64,000 nucleotides of DNA, taken from Mucilaginibacter sp. MD40. Its GTDB lineage: Bacteria > Bacteroidota > Bacteroidia > Sphingobacteriales > Sphingobacteriaceae. The position numbers and the translations under genes were made by a program. Where the stretch lies: contig NZ_NRSW01000001.1 of NCBI RefSeq assembly GCF_002288635.1, positions 3,739,852-3,803,851 on the forward strand. The letters are read 5' to 3'. Within the stretch, counting starts at the first letter, position 1; each line of letters begins with the position of its first letter. Positions 52,993-61,000 of this stretch are shown here, piece after piece. The notes under the pieces are model-generated. The model made no database searches. It was not told where the DNA came from and saw only the letters and a program-made list of their open reading frames with translations.

Positions 52993-53768
52993 TATTTCCT
53001 TTCTGCCAAAACCTGCCTGGCCAGCGCTACGTCGGTGGCCGGTGTCCAGCCCGTCGTTATGACCGGTGTGCTTTTGGCGGTGGCCTGTTGACTGACCATA
53101 TGAATGTTTTTCTGCGCGGTAGCCACGCGTGTTGCCCAGGTTGCTGCCAGTGTTCTGTATTCTTTCAGATAGCGGTAATACGCCATGATACGCGAGCCCC
53201 TGTCCATATCTGTTGTTCTTGCCGCCTCGATACGTTCTTTCAGCATGGCCAGTTCATTTTCATACCAGGGCAGCAAGCCTTCTGAAACCACCGCCGTCCT
53301 CACCTTTGCGGGTAAAGGCCCGAGGATCGTGGCATCCGAGTAATTCAGAACGGGCGCAAGCGCCTGGCTATAATATAGCAGCCAAAGCGGATCGGCGTCA
53401 GATAGCAGGCCGGACTGTTCGGCGATAGCAGTTAAGGCCGTGTTTCTGATCGTATCAGAATTTAGTTTATAGCTATTGTCAACCGAGTTCATCGTGCCAA
53501 CGAGCGCCAGGCGCTGCGTTTGGGGGCCGGCAGCGGAAAGCGGCCGCAGGTCGGTTTTATGGTAATTCGGCTCAAACAGTCCCCAGGTCAGCCAGTAATA
53601 GGGGTTCAGGCTAAGGAAGCCTGCTTTGGGCGTGAACTTGTTCTGGTCCCATTGCAGGTAGACCATACGTTCTTCCTGGTAGCGGACACTTTCATCGCTG
53701 ACCACCCGTTGGGCGCAGGCACGCAGGGCAATAAGCGGTGTAAGGATCATTAATAGGATAAATCTCAT
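52989..53768 (-). CDS. Secreted tra-operon protein
   Basis: This 259-residue protein has a signal peptide (MRFILLMILTPLIALRACA). The rest is soluble and helical (LPWYENELAMLKERIEAARTT, YLKEYRTLAATWATRVATAQKN). It overlaps both the TraI-like gene and traJ by 4 bp, so it is part of the transfer operon. I cannot assign it to a named family; it may be periplasmic. Confidence 0.62.
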   Translation of the reverse strand: MRFILLMILTPLIALRACAQRVVSDESVRYQEERMVYLQWDQNKFTPKAGFLSLNPYYWLTWGLFEPNYHKTDLRPLSAAGPQTQRLALVGTMNSVDNSYKLNSDTIRNTALTAIAEQSGLLSDADPLWLLYYSQALAPVLNYSDATILGPLPAKVRTAVVSEGLLPWYENELAMLKERIEAARTTDMDRGSRIMAYYRYLKEYRTLAATWATRVATAQKNIHMVSQQATAKSTPVITTGWTPATDVALARQVLAERKY

Positions 53769-54427
53769 TTGTTTAAAAATTTTGCGTTTTGAATGATCTG
53801 CGCAGCGAAAGCGCGATCTTTATTGATGTAATTGGCAAATGGATTCAGCGTTTTGAGCACGCCGCGTTCCCTTGCCCAATACATGGCCTTCCAGGTTCCA
53901 TAAGCCATGCCGTCCAATATTTGCAACTGCTGGACCACCTTGCGCAGCAACTGGTCGCGGCCATTGTAATCAGCAAGCACATTTCCGTCCGATTTCAGGA
54001 TAAAACCGGATATATCACTAACCATGGCGGTCGCTTTTGGCCCGAAATCATTCTGAATTTTCATGGTTACCAATAGCAGCAGCGGATCATCTTTGGCCAG
54101 CATCATGCTTTCGTTGAGGTAATAGATGATGTCGGTTGTGGTACGGGAGATCTGCCTGACCATCAGGCCGTCTTTTAACACGGAATTCACATTGGCGAGG
54201 GCATTGTAGATCAGCGTCTGTGCTGCTACCACCGACGATTCATTGGCGTTAACCGTATTAACGTTATCGTTGATCTTTTTAAGATAATCCTGATGCGTAC
54301 CCTCGGCCGCCATCCGAACGGCCTGGTTTTCCTGAACCACTAACAAATGCTGCGGATCAATGACCATCTCCTGTGCAAAGGCAGCGCATGAGCAAAAGCT
54401 GAAAACTAATAAAAGCAACCCTCTCAT
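53765..54427 (-). CDS. TraI-like protein, copy 3
   Basis: The 220-residue protein has a signal peptide (MRGLLLLVFSFCSCAAFA) and a body like TraI: EMVIDPQHLLVVQENQAVRMAAE, then helices with NPFANYINKDRAFAAQIIQNAKFL at the C-terminus. The terminal NPF/W-x-x-(Y/W) and AKYL/AKFL pattern is shared by the copies at 54424 and 55641. It overlaps both neighbours by 4 bp. Confidence 0.7.
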   Translation of the reverse strand: MRGLLLLVFSFCSCAAFAQEMVIDPQHLLVVQENQAVRMAAEGTHQDYLKKINDNVNTVNANESSVVAAQTLIYNALANVNSVLKDGLMVRQISRTTTDIIYYLNESMMLAKDDPLLLLVTMKIQNDFGPKATAMVSDISGFILKSDGNVLADYNGRDQLLRKVVQQLQILDGMAYGTWKAMYWARERGVLKTLNPFANYINKDRAFAAQIIQNAKFLNK

Positions 54428-55095
54428 CGTTTCAGGTATTTGGCATTCGTGAGGATATCAGCGATCATGTGCTGATCCTCATAAACGAAGTCGTCAAAGG
54501 GATTGACGTGATGCAGTAAGGAAGCCAGGGTGCCGAACTGCACATTGCGTACCAGCCGGTTGCTCATATCTTCAATATTGCTGAGCTCTGTTATTACATA
54601 ATCAAAGAGCAGCTTGCGGTCAGACGACTTCATTTGATTGACATCCCCGATAGAAAGAATAAGGCCTGCCAGATATCTGATGAGCATTTGGGAATGCCCG
54701 GCAAAATCGATCTCTGTCTGATAGGCCAGGGGAATTATTGCGGGGTTCTTTTGTGCCAGCTGATACAGTTCTGACTGCGAATTGATGATGCTGCTGACCA
54801 TGGGTTCGGCTTCAATACCAACATTGGCGGCGGTGATTGCAGTTCCAAGCGTTGAATAACGGTTTTGCAGCGTACGGTACATATCCTTGATCTGGCCAAG
54901 CAGGGTCTTATTGGTTGTTTCCGTCGAGGTGACGGTAGCCTGTTTATCCCGCGCATTGGTTTGAAGCGTATGTTCCGACTTCGAATAGGAAACCAATTGT
55001 AAAAGCTCCGGAATATCGAGTACCTTACCCTGTCCGTAAGACAATACCGAAAGTGAAAGGCAGAAAGCTGTAAGCAGCAGATATTTTTTAAGCAT
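54424..55095 (-). CDS. TraI-like protein, copy 2
   Basis: The 223-residue protein starts at MLKKYLLLTAFCLSLSVLSYG (signal peptide; ATG 55095, 4 bp after the methyltransferase stop). The longer frame to 55185 would lie in the methyltransferase. Its C-terminus HVNPFDDFVYEDQHMIADILTNAKYLKR parallels the two other copies. Its helical middle suggests a periplasmic rod-like protein. Confidence 0.7.
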   Translation of the reverse strand: MLKKYLLLTAFCLSLSVLSYGQGKVLDIPELLQLVSYSKSEHTLQTNARDKQATVTSTETTNKTLLGQIKDMYRTLQNRYSTLGTAITAANVGIEAEPMVSSIINSQSELYQLAQKNPAIIPLAYQTEIDFAGHSQMLIRYLAGLILSIGDVNQMKSSDRKLLFDYVITELSNIEDMSNRLVRNVQFGTLASLLHHVNPFDDFVYEDQHMIADILTNAKYLKR

Positions 55096-55099
55096 AAAT

Positions 55100-55693
55100 T
55101 TAAGGATTAAAGAATGCGGGCTGGTTCCCATACTGGTCCCATCCTTGCCGTGCCTGGCGGCTGAAGACATCAAACCGGCGTGCATCCGGGTACAACTGTT
55201 CGATCAGTCTGTAGGCAATTTCAGGCTTGCGGCTATGTTGCCTGGCGGCTTCATGAAAAACCGAAAGGAATTTACCGCGAACATGCGGTGCTACCGGCAT
55301 AAATTTGCCATGGTAACACCAGATCAGGTATTCATGAGCAAAGCGAACGCTGAAGCAGGGCGCCATACCGTTGCCCTTATCCCATATCAGTCGGCAATGA
55401 CGACGATAGCCACGCATTTGCAGCATGTTTTCACAGGCCAACAAAAAGCTTTCAACCGTCCAGATAAACAACGAATGCCGTTCGGCGGCGAGGCTAAAAA
55501 CATCTTCGTCTAACAGCCTGAATATGGACTCGACAGACATCGTGCTATAATCCAGCTCACGGCCCTGATTAGGCCGAACCTTTCGTAAACCACCTTTGCG
55601 CATAGGCCATGGCGGATCGATCATCAAGACGCCGTAAGGTTTATCGATGCAGGTATTTGGCTTCACTGATGACAGAATTGGCGATCCGTACAT
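55100..55693 (-). CDS. MT-A70 family adenine methyltransferase inside the tra operon
   Basis: This 197-residue enzyme has DPPW (26-29, in LMIDPPWPMRKGG), the signature of MT-A70 N6-adenine methyltransferases, and HSRKPEIAY, typical of bacterial members. The start is set at 55693 (MYGSPILSS); the longer frame overlaps the preceding gene further. It lies between copies 1 and 2 of the TraI-like genes and overlaps copy 1 by 53 bp. It probably methylates DNA during or after transfer; site preference is unknown. Confidence 0.82.
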   Translation of the reverse strand: MYGSPILSSVKPNTCIDKPYGVLMIDPPWPMRKGGLRKVRPNQGRELDYSTMSVESIFRLLDEDVFSLAAERHSLFIWTVESFLLACENMLQMRGYRRHCRLIWDKGNGMAPCFSVRFAHEYLIWCYHGKFMPVAPHVRGKFLSVFHEAARQHSRKPEIAYRLIEQLYPDARRFDVFSRQARQGWDQYGNQPAFFNP

Positions 55694-56306
55694 CCTCACT
55701 TTGCCAGGTAGCCCATGGATTGAGCGATGCCCAGATGCCCCGCAGCTGTGCCCAATACATGGCCCGCTGCATCCCATAGGCCAGGCCGCGCAGGGCATGC
55801 ATTTCGGTAACGATGTGGTTAAGTAATTTCCCGCGTTCCGAGCTATCCATCAGGTTGTCGCTTCCACCGCGTAATACATAGGCGGAGACATCTGTTGCCA
55901 ATGCTACTGCCCGTTTTTCAAAATCCTGCGCTCCCTGTTGCGCGAACAGTAACAGCACGGGGTTACTGCGTGCGGTCTGAACTGCTTTATTGACATCGCT
56001 GACAATATCTGAGCCGGTTTCGGCTATATCTTTGATCGAATACAGGTTATTGATCACCGATGCCACTTCAGACAATCCTTTGTAGATCTTATTCTGCAAA
56101 TTATTAACGATGACCAGCTGGCCGCTTACGGCAAGCTGCGCGGTTTGTATGGCTGTTAGTTTATTGTTGGTATTATTCAGCTGGCTGTTAATGATGGCGC
56201 TGTTGGCCAGCATGGCGCCGGACGTTGCGGGGTCAACCACCAGTTCCTGGGCATGTAGTGCCAGGGATAGCATCAGCCCAGTGATTAAACAAAGGAATGT
56301 TTTCAT
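55641..56306 (-). CDS. TraI-like protein, copy 1
   Basis: The 221-residue protein has a signal peptide (MKTFLCLITGLMLSLALHA) and QELVVDPATSGAMLANSAI, close to TraI relatives (QWVVTDP... in other ICEs). The C-terminus SLNPWATWQSEDVRIANSVISEAKYLHR is shared with the two other copies. It overlaps traG by 4 bp. Confidence 0.72.
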   Translation of the reverse strand: MKTFLCLITGLMLSLALHAQELVVDPATSGAMLANSAIINSQLNNTNNKLTAIQTAQLAVSGQLVIVNNLQNKIYKGLSEVASVINNLYSIKDIAETGSDIVSDVNKAVQTARSNPVLLLFAQQGAQDFEKRAVALATDVSAYVLRGGSDNLMDSSERGKLLNHIVTEMHALRGLAYGMQRAMYWAQLRGIWASLNPWATWQSEDVRIANSVISEAKYLHR

Positions 56307-58756
56307 ATTAAAAGCGTTATTGGTTTATTGTGCAGGTTGATCTTTTGCACGAAGTCACCCGGAGCCACGCCGCTGTGTTCCAAATCTGAAAGAAATGCCT
56401 CCAGCGCTGCGGGGTAAGAGCCATAATGATGAACATAGATCTGCACGGCGTTTTTTTCCGGTTTTTCTGTGGTATAAACGTAATACTGATGACGGCTTAC
56501 CTCTACGCCGTAAACCTCGCCGGTGGAACCGCGCCGGATATAGACCTCGTTAAATCTGGCGCGTCCGTCTTTATTATCCAGCTGATTGATGGTGAATATC
56601 TTTCGCTGTTCAGTTGGTGAAATGGAGAGCACTTTGGCGATCTCGCCGTAATTATCCCGGAATTTTCTTTGGTCAAGCAGGATAACGGTATCCGAGTTAT
56701 TGATGATGCTGTCCTTTACCACCGGATTACTGATAATATCGGAGAGTTCCTGCGTTACCTCTATGACCTCGCCCCAGAATTTCCGCACGGTCTTGTTCAG
56801 ATAAAGCAAAAATGAACTCATGATCGGAGACATGAGCGCCCGCCAGGCTTCTTCAAGGATCAGCACTTTGCGCTGGTTCTTACGATTGCGCATCTTCTGG
56901 ATGAAAACATCCATAATGATCAGCGTCACGATGGGCAGCAATACGGCGTTATCCTGAAGGGCATCGATTTCATACACGACGAAGGGCTCATTTAGCAGCG
57001 ACTGGTCGCCCGCCTCGTTAAGGATACTTTCGTATTCCCCTCCCCGGTAAAACTTTTTGAGCACATAGCGAAACTCGTCCAGATCGAACGGAATCCGTTC
57101 CTCGCTTTTGATCTCGGGTATTTTGTTTAGCGCGAACTCGTAAAAACTATTAAATGAAAGATCAATGTCAGCGTCATCCGAAAAGGCGATCGCATAATAC
57201 CCGCTTACGGTAGCCGTCAGTACATCCCGCTCAATAGTGGAAACAGAACCTCCGGCACCTTTCCAGAGCAACGCGATCAGGGTCACCAGGTTATCCTTTT
57301 TTTCCAGGTTATACTCGTCTTCGGTGATCAGGAACGGATTCATCGTTATCGGCCTTTCGTCCGACCAGGTGATATATTTTCCGCCGTAGTAAGCGCAAAG
57401 ACCTGAGTAGGAATGCCCGACATCCACGATCACGACATCCACATTAAAAAGCAGATATTGCTCCACTAACGAGTTCATAAAGAATGACTTACCAGAACCG
57501 CTGGGACCTAACACGAACTTGTTCCTGTTATTGATGCGCCCGGTGCGCATCGGCAGATCGGCGGGGTCTATCGCCACCGGGATACCTTTTCGGTCGGTTA
57601 ACCGGATGCGAAAGGATGAGGGTTCATCTTCCATCGGACGCTCCTTGAAAAAAAGGCAAAGCGCGGCATCACTGGTGGTCAGAAACCAATCGTAATTCTT
57701 CAATTCAACGCCGTTTCCCGGCATCGCTGCCCGGAACAATTCCAGTTGGTTATAAGCATTCTGGTTGGGAATGATGCCTAATTGGAACAAAGCGCTTTCA
57801 ATAAAATTTGCCGAGCGCTGGATATCGGCAGCAGGTGCGGACAGGATAATACTGTAATGGACATTCACGAGCAGCTGACCGTTACGCGCGACATCTTTGA
57901 GCAGCTGATCGATATCTTCTACACAAAGTAAATTTGCAGGGTCAGGAATACCCGAATGCCGCTTGCGCTTGACTTCCAGTTTATTGAGCAATGCCTGTTG
58001 TCCGGGGATTTCGATGACCTGGTTATAAAGGATGGCCTCAAAGGCCGGCACGCTGTTCAAAAAGGAAAGCATATCCACCGGAAAGCCACGCACCGCTTCG
58101 TTCTCATTAAGCTCGGTGAACGTTCCGATCTCAGAAGGCATATCTACGTTTTCACTGTTCACCAATGGAATGCAGCGGATGGAACGGTCGCCCATCAATA
58201 TTTCAGTGTCCGTTGGTTTGAAGTTGTTCAGTGAAAATGGTGCGTTGCCAAAGCGCATGGCGAGCACTCTCCGGATAAGGCCGCTGATCTGAGCTTCGCT
58301 TAAAATAACGGGTTCGCATTTGGCGGCCTTTAATACATCGGTAACTTTGTTAACAGACGTGCGGAAATCCCGCAGTTGTTTGGGGTCGTAAATATAAAAG
58401 CGACCTTTTTTAACTTGCCTGGTCAGCGTCAGGTAAGTATCGATCCGCAGTGCTGCACGGCCCTGAAAATGCGCATTGAACTTTTGTTGCAGGTATTCAG
58501 TTGCGGGCGGCGGATCGAATGGGGCCTTGTGTATGATATCCTGTTTTTGCAGCAGATAACCATCGCCAAGTATTTTGATGATGCCGGTCAGCAGGTTCTG
58601 AAATTCATCGTAGTCGCCCGCCGCCGCCGAATGCTGGATAATGGGATTTTTCATCGCGATCACCACGGAAAATTCACCGCTTGCACCGTACAGGATATCG
58701 AAGTCTTTACCGGCGTCTACGCCGATATAAGGCGTTTCAAACTTCCGGGCGTTCAT
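56303..58756 (-). CDS. traG: Conjugative ATPase TraG (VirB4-like)
   Basis: The 817-residue cytoplasmic ATPase drives channel assembly and substrate transfer. Walker A GPSGSGKS (417-424) and Walker B-like KVLILEEAWRALMSP are visible. The N-terminal half matches the TraG/VirB4 non-catalytic domain. It overlaps traF by 20 bp and the TraI-like gene by 4 bp. It is full length. Confidence 0.95.
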   Translation of the reverse strand: MNARKFETPYIGVDAGKDFDILYGASGEFSVVIAMKNPIIQHSAAAGDYDEFQNLLTGIIKILGDGYLLQKQDIIHKAPFDPPPATEYLQQKFNAHFQGRAALRIDTYLTLTRQVKKGRFYIYDPKQLRDFRTSVNKVTDVLKAAKCEPVILSEAQISGLIRRVLAMRFGNAPFSLNNFKPTDTEILMGDRSIRCIPLVNSENVDMPSEIGTFTELNENEAVRGFPVDMLSFLNSVPAFEAILYNQVIEIPGQQALLNKLEVKRKRHSGIPDPANLLCVEDIDQLLKDVARNGQLLVNVHYSIILSAPAADIQRSANFIESALFQLGIIPNQNAYNQLELFRAAMPGNGVELKNYDWFLTTSDAALCLFFKERPMEDEPSSFRIRLTDRKGIPVAIDPADLPMRTGRINNRNKFVLGPSGSGKSFFMNSLVEQYLLFNVDVVIVDVGHSYSGLCAYYGGKYITWSDERPITMNPFLITEDEYNLEKKDNLVTLIALLWKGAGGSVSTIERDVLTATVSGYYAIAFSDDADIDLSFNSFYEFALNKIPEIKSEERIPFDLDEFRYVLKKFYRGGEYESILNEAGDQSLLNEPFVVYEIDALQDNAVLLPIVTLIIMDVFIQKMRNRKNQRKVLILEEAWRALMSPIMSSFLLYLNKTVRKFWGEVIEVTQELSDIISNPVVKDSIINNSDTVILLDQRKFRDNYGEIAKVLSISPTEQRKIFTINQLDNKDGRARFNEVYIRRGSTGEVYGVEVSRHQYYVYTTEKPEKNAVQIYVHHYGSYPAALEAFLSDLEHSGVAPGDFVQKINLHNKPITLLI

Positions 58757-59030
58757 AGATCAAAGGGGTAACGATAAAGATGCCCTTGTGCCGCGTCTTG
58801 TTGTACAAGCCTTTTTTCTGGCGTGAGGCGATATAGACCAGGCCGCCGACAATGCAGCCGATCAGGACGACCGTGCCGAGCCACATATTGATCACGGCCA
58901 TCGTGACGGAACCCAAAACGAGGCCCGTAAGTACGGCGCCGATGCCCCAATAAATGAATTTGCCACGGAAGCCTTTGTAAATAAGGGGCCGCGAGAGCCC
59001 CTTATAAACTGTAAATTTTCGTGCTGTCAT
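58737..59030 (-). CDS. traF: Conjugative transfer protein TraF (DUF4133)
   Basis: The 97-residue protein starts MTARKFTVYKGLSRPLIYKGF, diagnostic for TraF/DUF4133. Two membrane helices (FIYWGIGAVLTGLVLGSVTMA and WLGTVVLIGCIVGGLVYIA). ATG 59030 is preferred; the longer frame to 59093 would lie inside traE. It overlaps traE by 4 bp. Confidence 0.92.
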   Translation of the reverse strand: MTARKFTVYKGLSRPLIYKGFRGKFIYWGIGAVLTGLVLGSVTMAVINMWLGTVVLIGCIVGGLVYIASRQKKGLYNKTRHKGIFIVTPLIYERPEV

Positions 59031-59335
59031 AAACCGAAAAAGGCTTTGATGATCAGCGATGAGAGAACTAAAAAGAGACAAGAACCACCCCAACCCATTA
59101 ACTCCTTGTTAATGTCTTGGTCACCGCTGTTCCATTTTGAATAGACGCGAATACCGCCGACAATGCCGACGATCCCGCCGATAACAAGCGTGATATCGGT
59201 CACCGGGTCTACATAGGTTTTCAGGTTTGAAGTAGCGGCGTTAAGGCCGTTAACACCGCTTTGGGCAAATACGAAGATTGGGCTGACGATAAACGCCAGT
59301 ACCCAGACCAGCTTGCGCTGAATGTTTTTAAGCAT
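59027..59335 (-). CDS. traE: Conjugative transfer protein TraE (DUF4134)
   Basis: The 102-residue membrane protein has a signal peptide and two helices, and ends GGIVGIVGGIRVYSKWNSGD...GWGGSCLFLVLSSLIIKAFFGL, the DUF4134 pattern. It is related to small channel components like VirB2/B3. A second similar protein lies at 59408. Confidence 0.92.
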   Translation of the reverse strand: MLKNIQRKLVWVLAFIVSPIFVFAQSGVNGLNAATSNLKTYVDPVTDITLVIGGIVGIVGGIRVYSKWNSGDQDINKELMGWGGSCLFLVLSSLIIKAFFGL

Positions 59336-59407
59336 GAAAAAAGCATAAAAAGGATTTTTTGAAGCCGGCTTAAAGATGTCGTGCGGCTAACATGGAAAAT
59401 GATGGTT

Positions 59408-59695
59408 TTAAATACCGAAAACGGCCTGACAGAACGCACCGAGTAAAACCATAAACAAGGCGGAAAAGAACCAGGCAGCCACTTCAGCCGTGAAGCGCTC
59501 GCGGCCCATTTGCAGATTGTGGTAAATACGCACGGCACCGATAATGCCCAGAATGGCGGCTATGACGAGCGACAGATCGCGGGCTGAAAAGAAGGACTGC
59601 GCCAGGTCTGAACGGGCCTCCTGCATTTCGGTAATACCCGGCTGGCAAATCGCGGCGGCAGGTATAAACAGGAGCAATACCAGCAGCTTCTTCAT
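59408..59695 (-). CDS. TraE-like protein (second DUF4134-type gene)
   Basis: The 95-residue protein has a signal peptide (MKKLLVLLLFIPAAAICQ) and two helices (LSLVIAAILGIIGAVRIY; EVAAWFFSALFMVLLGAFCQAVFGI), like TraE but diverged. It starts directly after the stop of the frameshifted gene at 59696 and is followed by traE after 72 bp. Two such genes may encode different subunits of one structure. Confidence 0.85.
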   Translation of the reverse strand: MKKLLVLLLFIPAAAICQPGITEMQEARSDLAQSFFSARDLSLVIAAILGIIGAVRIYHNLQMGRERFTAEVAAWFFSALFMVLLGAFCQAVFGI

Positions 59696-60003
59696 TTAGA
59701 AGGTCACCGACTGGTTGTAAGCGATCAGCTCTAATTTTGCAAGCTGAAAAAGGTCTTTCACCCTCACCCCGCCAAGGGCCGATGTCGCCACTTCGGTATT
59801 CCCTTTTTTGGCTGGTTCCGCTTTTTTTCTTCCTGTACTTCGGGTGCAACCTGTAGCGGCGCTACCGCCTCCTCAAAATGAAGTTCCGGGACGGCCTCTT
59901 TGCCGCCCTGCTGTTTCCTGCGCAGGACATCCCAGGCGATATTGAGTAAATAATAAAACGCATACAGCGCGGTTAACCAGGAAATAAATTTGATCCAGGT
60001 CAT
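59696..60003 (-). CDS. Small tra membrane protein joined by a -1 frameshift
   Basis: Frame 0 from ATG 60003 gives an N-terminal membrane helix (FISWLTALYAFYYLLNIAW) and a charged linker but stops after 79 codons in an improbable tail (WRHRPLAG). In the -1 frame the sequence continues with TEVATSALGGVRVKDLFQL and ends with TAA at 59698-59696, exactly abutting the TraE-like ATG. The full product would be about 102 residues. Two A_AAA_AAG heptamers lie in the overlap, both in the phase needed for -1 slip. It is either a programmed frameshift gene or a small deletion (natural or assembly). It overlaps the gene at 60000 by 4 bp. Confidence 0.65.
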
Positions 60004-60335
60004 AAAGTCATGTTTTGAATGAATTGTTTAATGATCGCTTTGAGTTCGGGGTTTCCCTCGAATAGCTGTTTGACGGCAAAGGCTACCAGGCGCGTAACAT
60101 CGACTCCCGTCGCCATTTTAAAATGATTGAGTGTTTTTACCGTTTTTTCATCGAACCGGACGTGTACCAGGCTCTTATGGTTCGAATTGTCATAGGCCCT
60201 GATCAGCTGAAGAATTTCCGCTTCTTCGTTTTTTGTTTTTTTAACCTTTAAACCCTTTGGCTGCTCCCGGGACTCGGCTGGCGGCTGCGCGATACGGTTA
60301 CGTATCTCATCAGCCAATGAGGTGATCTTTGTCAT
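60000..60335 (-). CDS. DUF3408-like transfer protein
   Basis: The 111-residue soluble protein has a charged N-terminus and a C-terminal ribbon-helix-helix-like region (KSLVHVRFDEKTVKTLNHFKMATGVDVTRLVAFAVKQLF). It matches the DUF3408-type proteins (TraB/TraC position) encoded after traA in Bacteroidetes ICEs. It may be a DNA-binding regulator or partition partner of TraA. It overlaps the next gene by 4 bp. Confidence 0.7.
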   Translation of the reverse strand: MTKITSLADEIRNRIAQPPAESREQPKGLKVKKTKNEEAEILQLIRAYDNSNHKSLVHVRFDEKTVKTLNHFKMATGVDVTRLVAFAVKQLFEGNPELKAIIKQFIQNMTL

Positions 60336-60339
60336 CGCT

Positions 60340-60984
60340 TTAGCTGTTTGCGTTCACCGTAATTTTTTCCTCAATCACGCTGTAGATCTGGTCAAAGACC
60401 GGGATAATGACCGGAATAACAGGCAGCGGTGTCATAAAGGTGGTAACCCGCTGAAAATCGATCCTGTCCGGGATCATCGGCGCCAGGACGCCGAGTTTGG
60501 ATAATTGCTTGTTTACTTCCTGCATCGTCTCGTAGCGTACATTCGCTTTTACCCGGTTGGGAATGAATATGATCGGGATATCCGCGTTGAGCTTACGAAG
60601 TACGATAGCGAACAGCACGGTAGAATCGAAGCTGAATTCATCATAAGAAAAAGGGCAAATGAGCAGGTCTGCTGAACCAAAAACCGGCAAGAGTCCATCA
60701 TCATCCAGCTTTCCCGGCAGGTCGATGATGACCGCTTCGTTCGGGGTTTGCATGATGGCGCTTTGTAATACCGGGTAATGCGCCAGTTGTGCGGCGACCA
60801 CGTCATATGGCGGTTTATTTTCCAGTACTTTTGCTTTTTCAAACTTTTGCGCGATGGACTGCTGATAATCCATATCGATCAGCGTTAATTTCTGATGTTT
60901 GACCATGGTCAGGTAGTTGGCAAGCAAAAGCGCAAGCGTGCTTTTTCCGCACCCGCCTTTCTGATTGCCGATAAGAATGTTCAT
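60340..60984 (-). CDS. traA: ParA-like ATPase TraA
   Basis: This 214-residue ParA/MinD-type ATPase begins MNILIGNQKGGCGKSTLALLL, with the deviant Walker A KGGCGKST (9-16), and continues with LIDMDYQQS and VIIDLPG. The longer frame to 61065 would lie inside mobB. It may position the element or the transfer machinery in the cell. It is first gene of the tra series, 16 bp after mobB. Confidence 0.92.
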   Translation of the reverse strand: MNILIGNQKGGCGKSTLALLLANYLTMVKHQKLTLIDMDYQQSIAQKFEKAKVLENKPPYDVVAAQLAHYPVLQSAIMQTPNEAVIIDLPGKLDDDGLLPVFGSADLLICPFSYDEFSFDSTVLFAIVLRKLNADIPIIFIPNRVKANVRYETMQEVNKQLSKLGVLAPMIPDRIDFQRVTTFMTPLPVIPVIIPVFDQIYSVIEEKITVNANS

Positions 60985-61000
60985 AAAATTAAGTTTTAAG

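Noticed and set aside
59484-59849. ORF of 121 codons in the third minus frame across the frameshift gene
   Set aside because: It overlaps the TraE-like gene and the -1 frame extension, and its composition (basic, Gly/Arg-rich) is that of a shadow frame.
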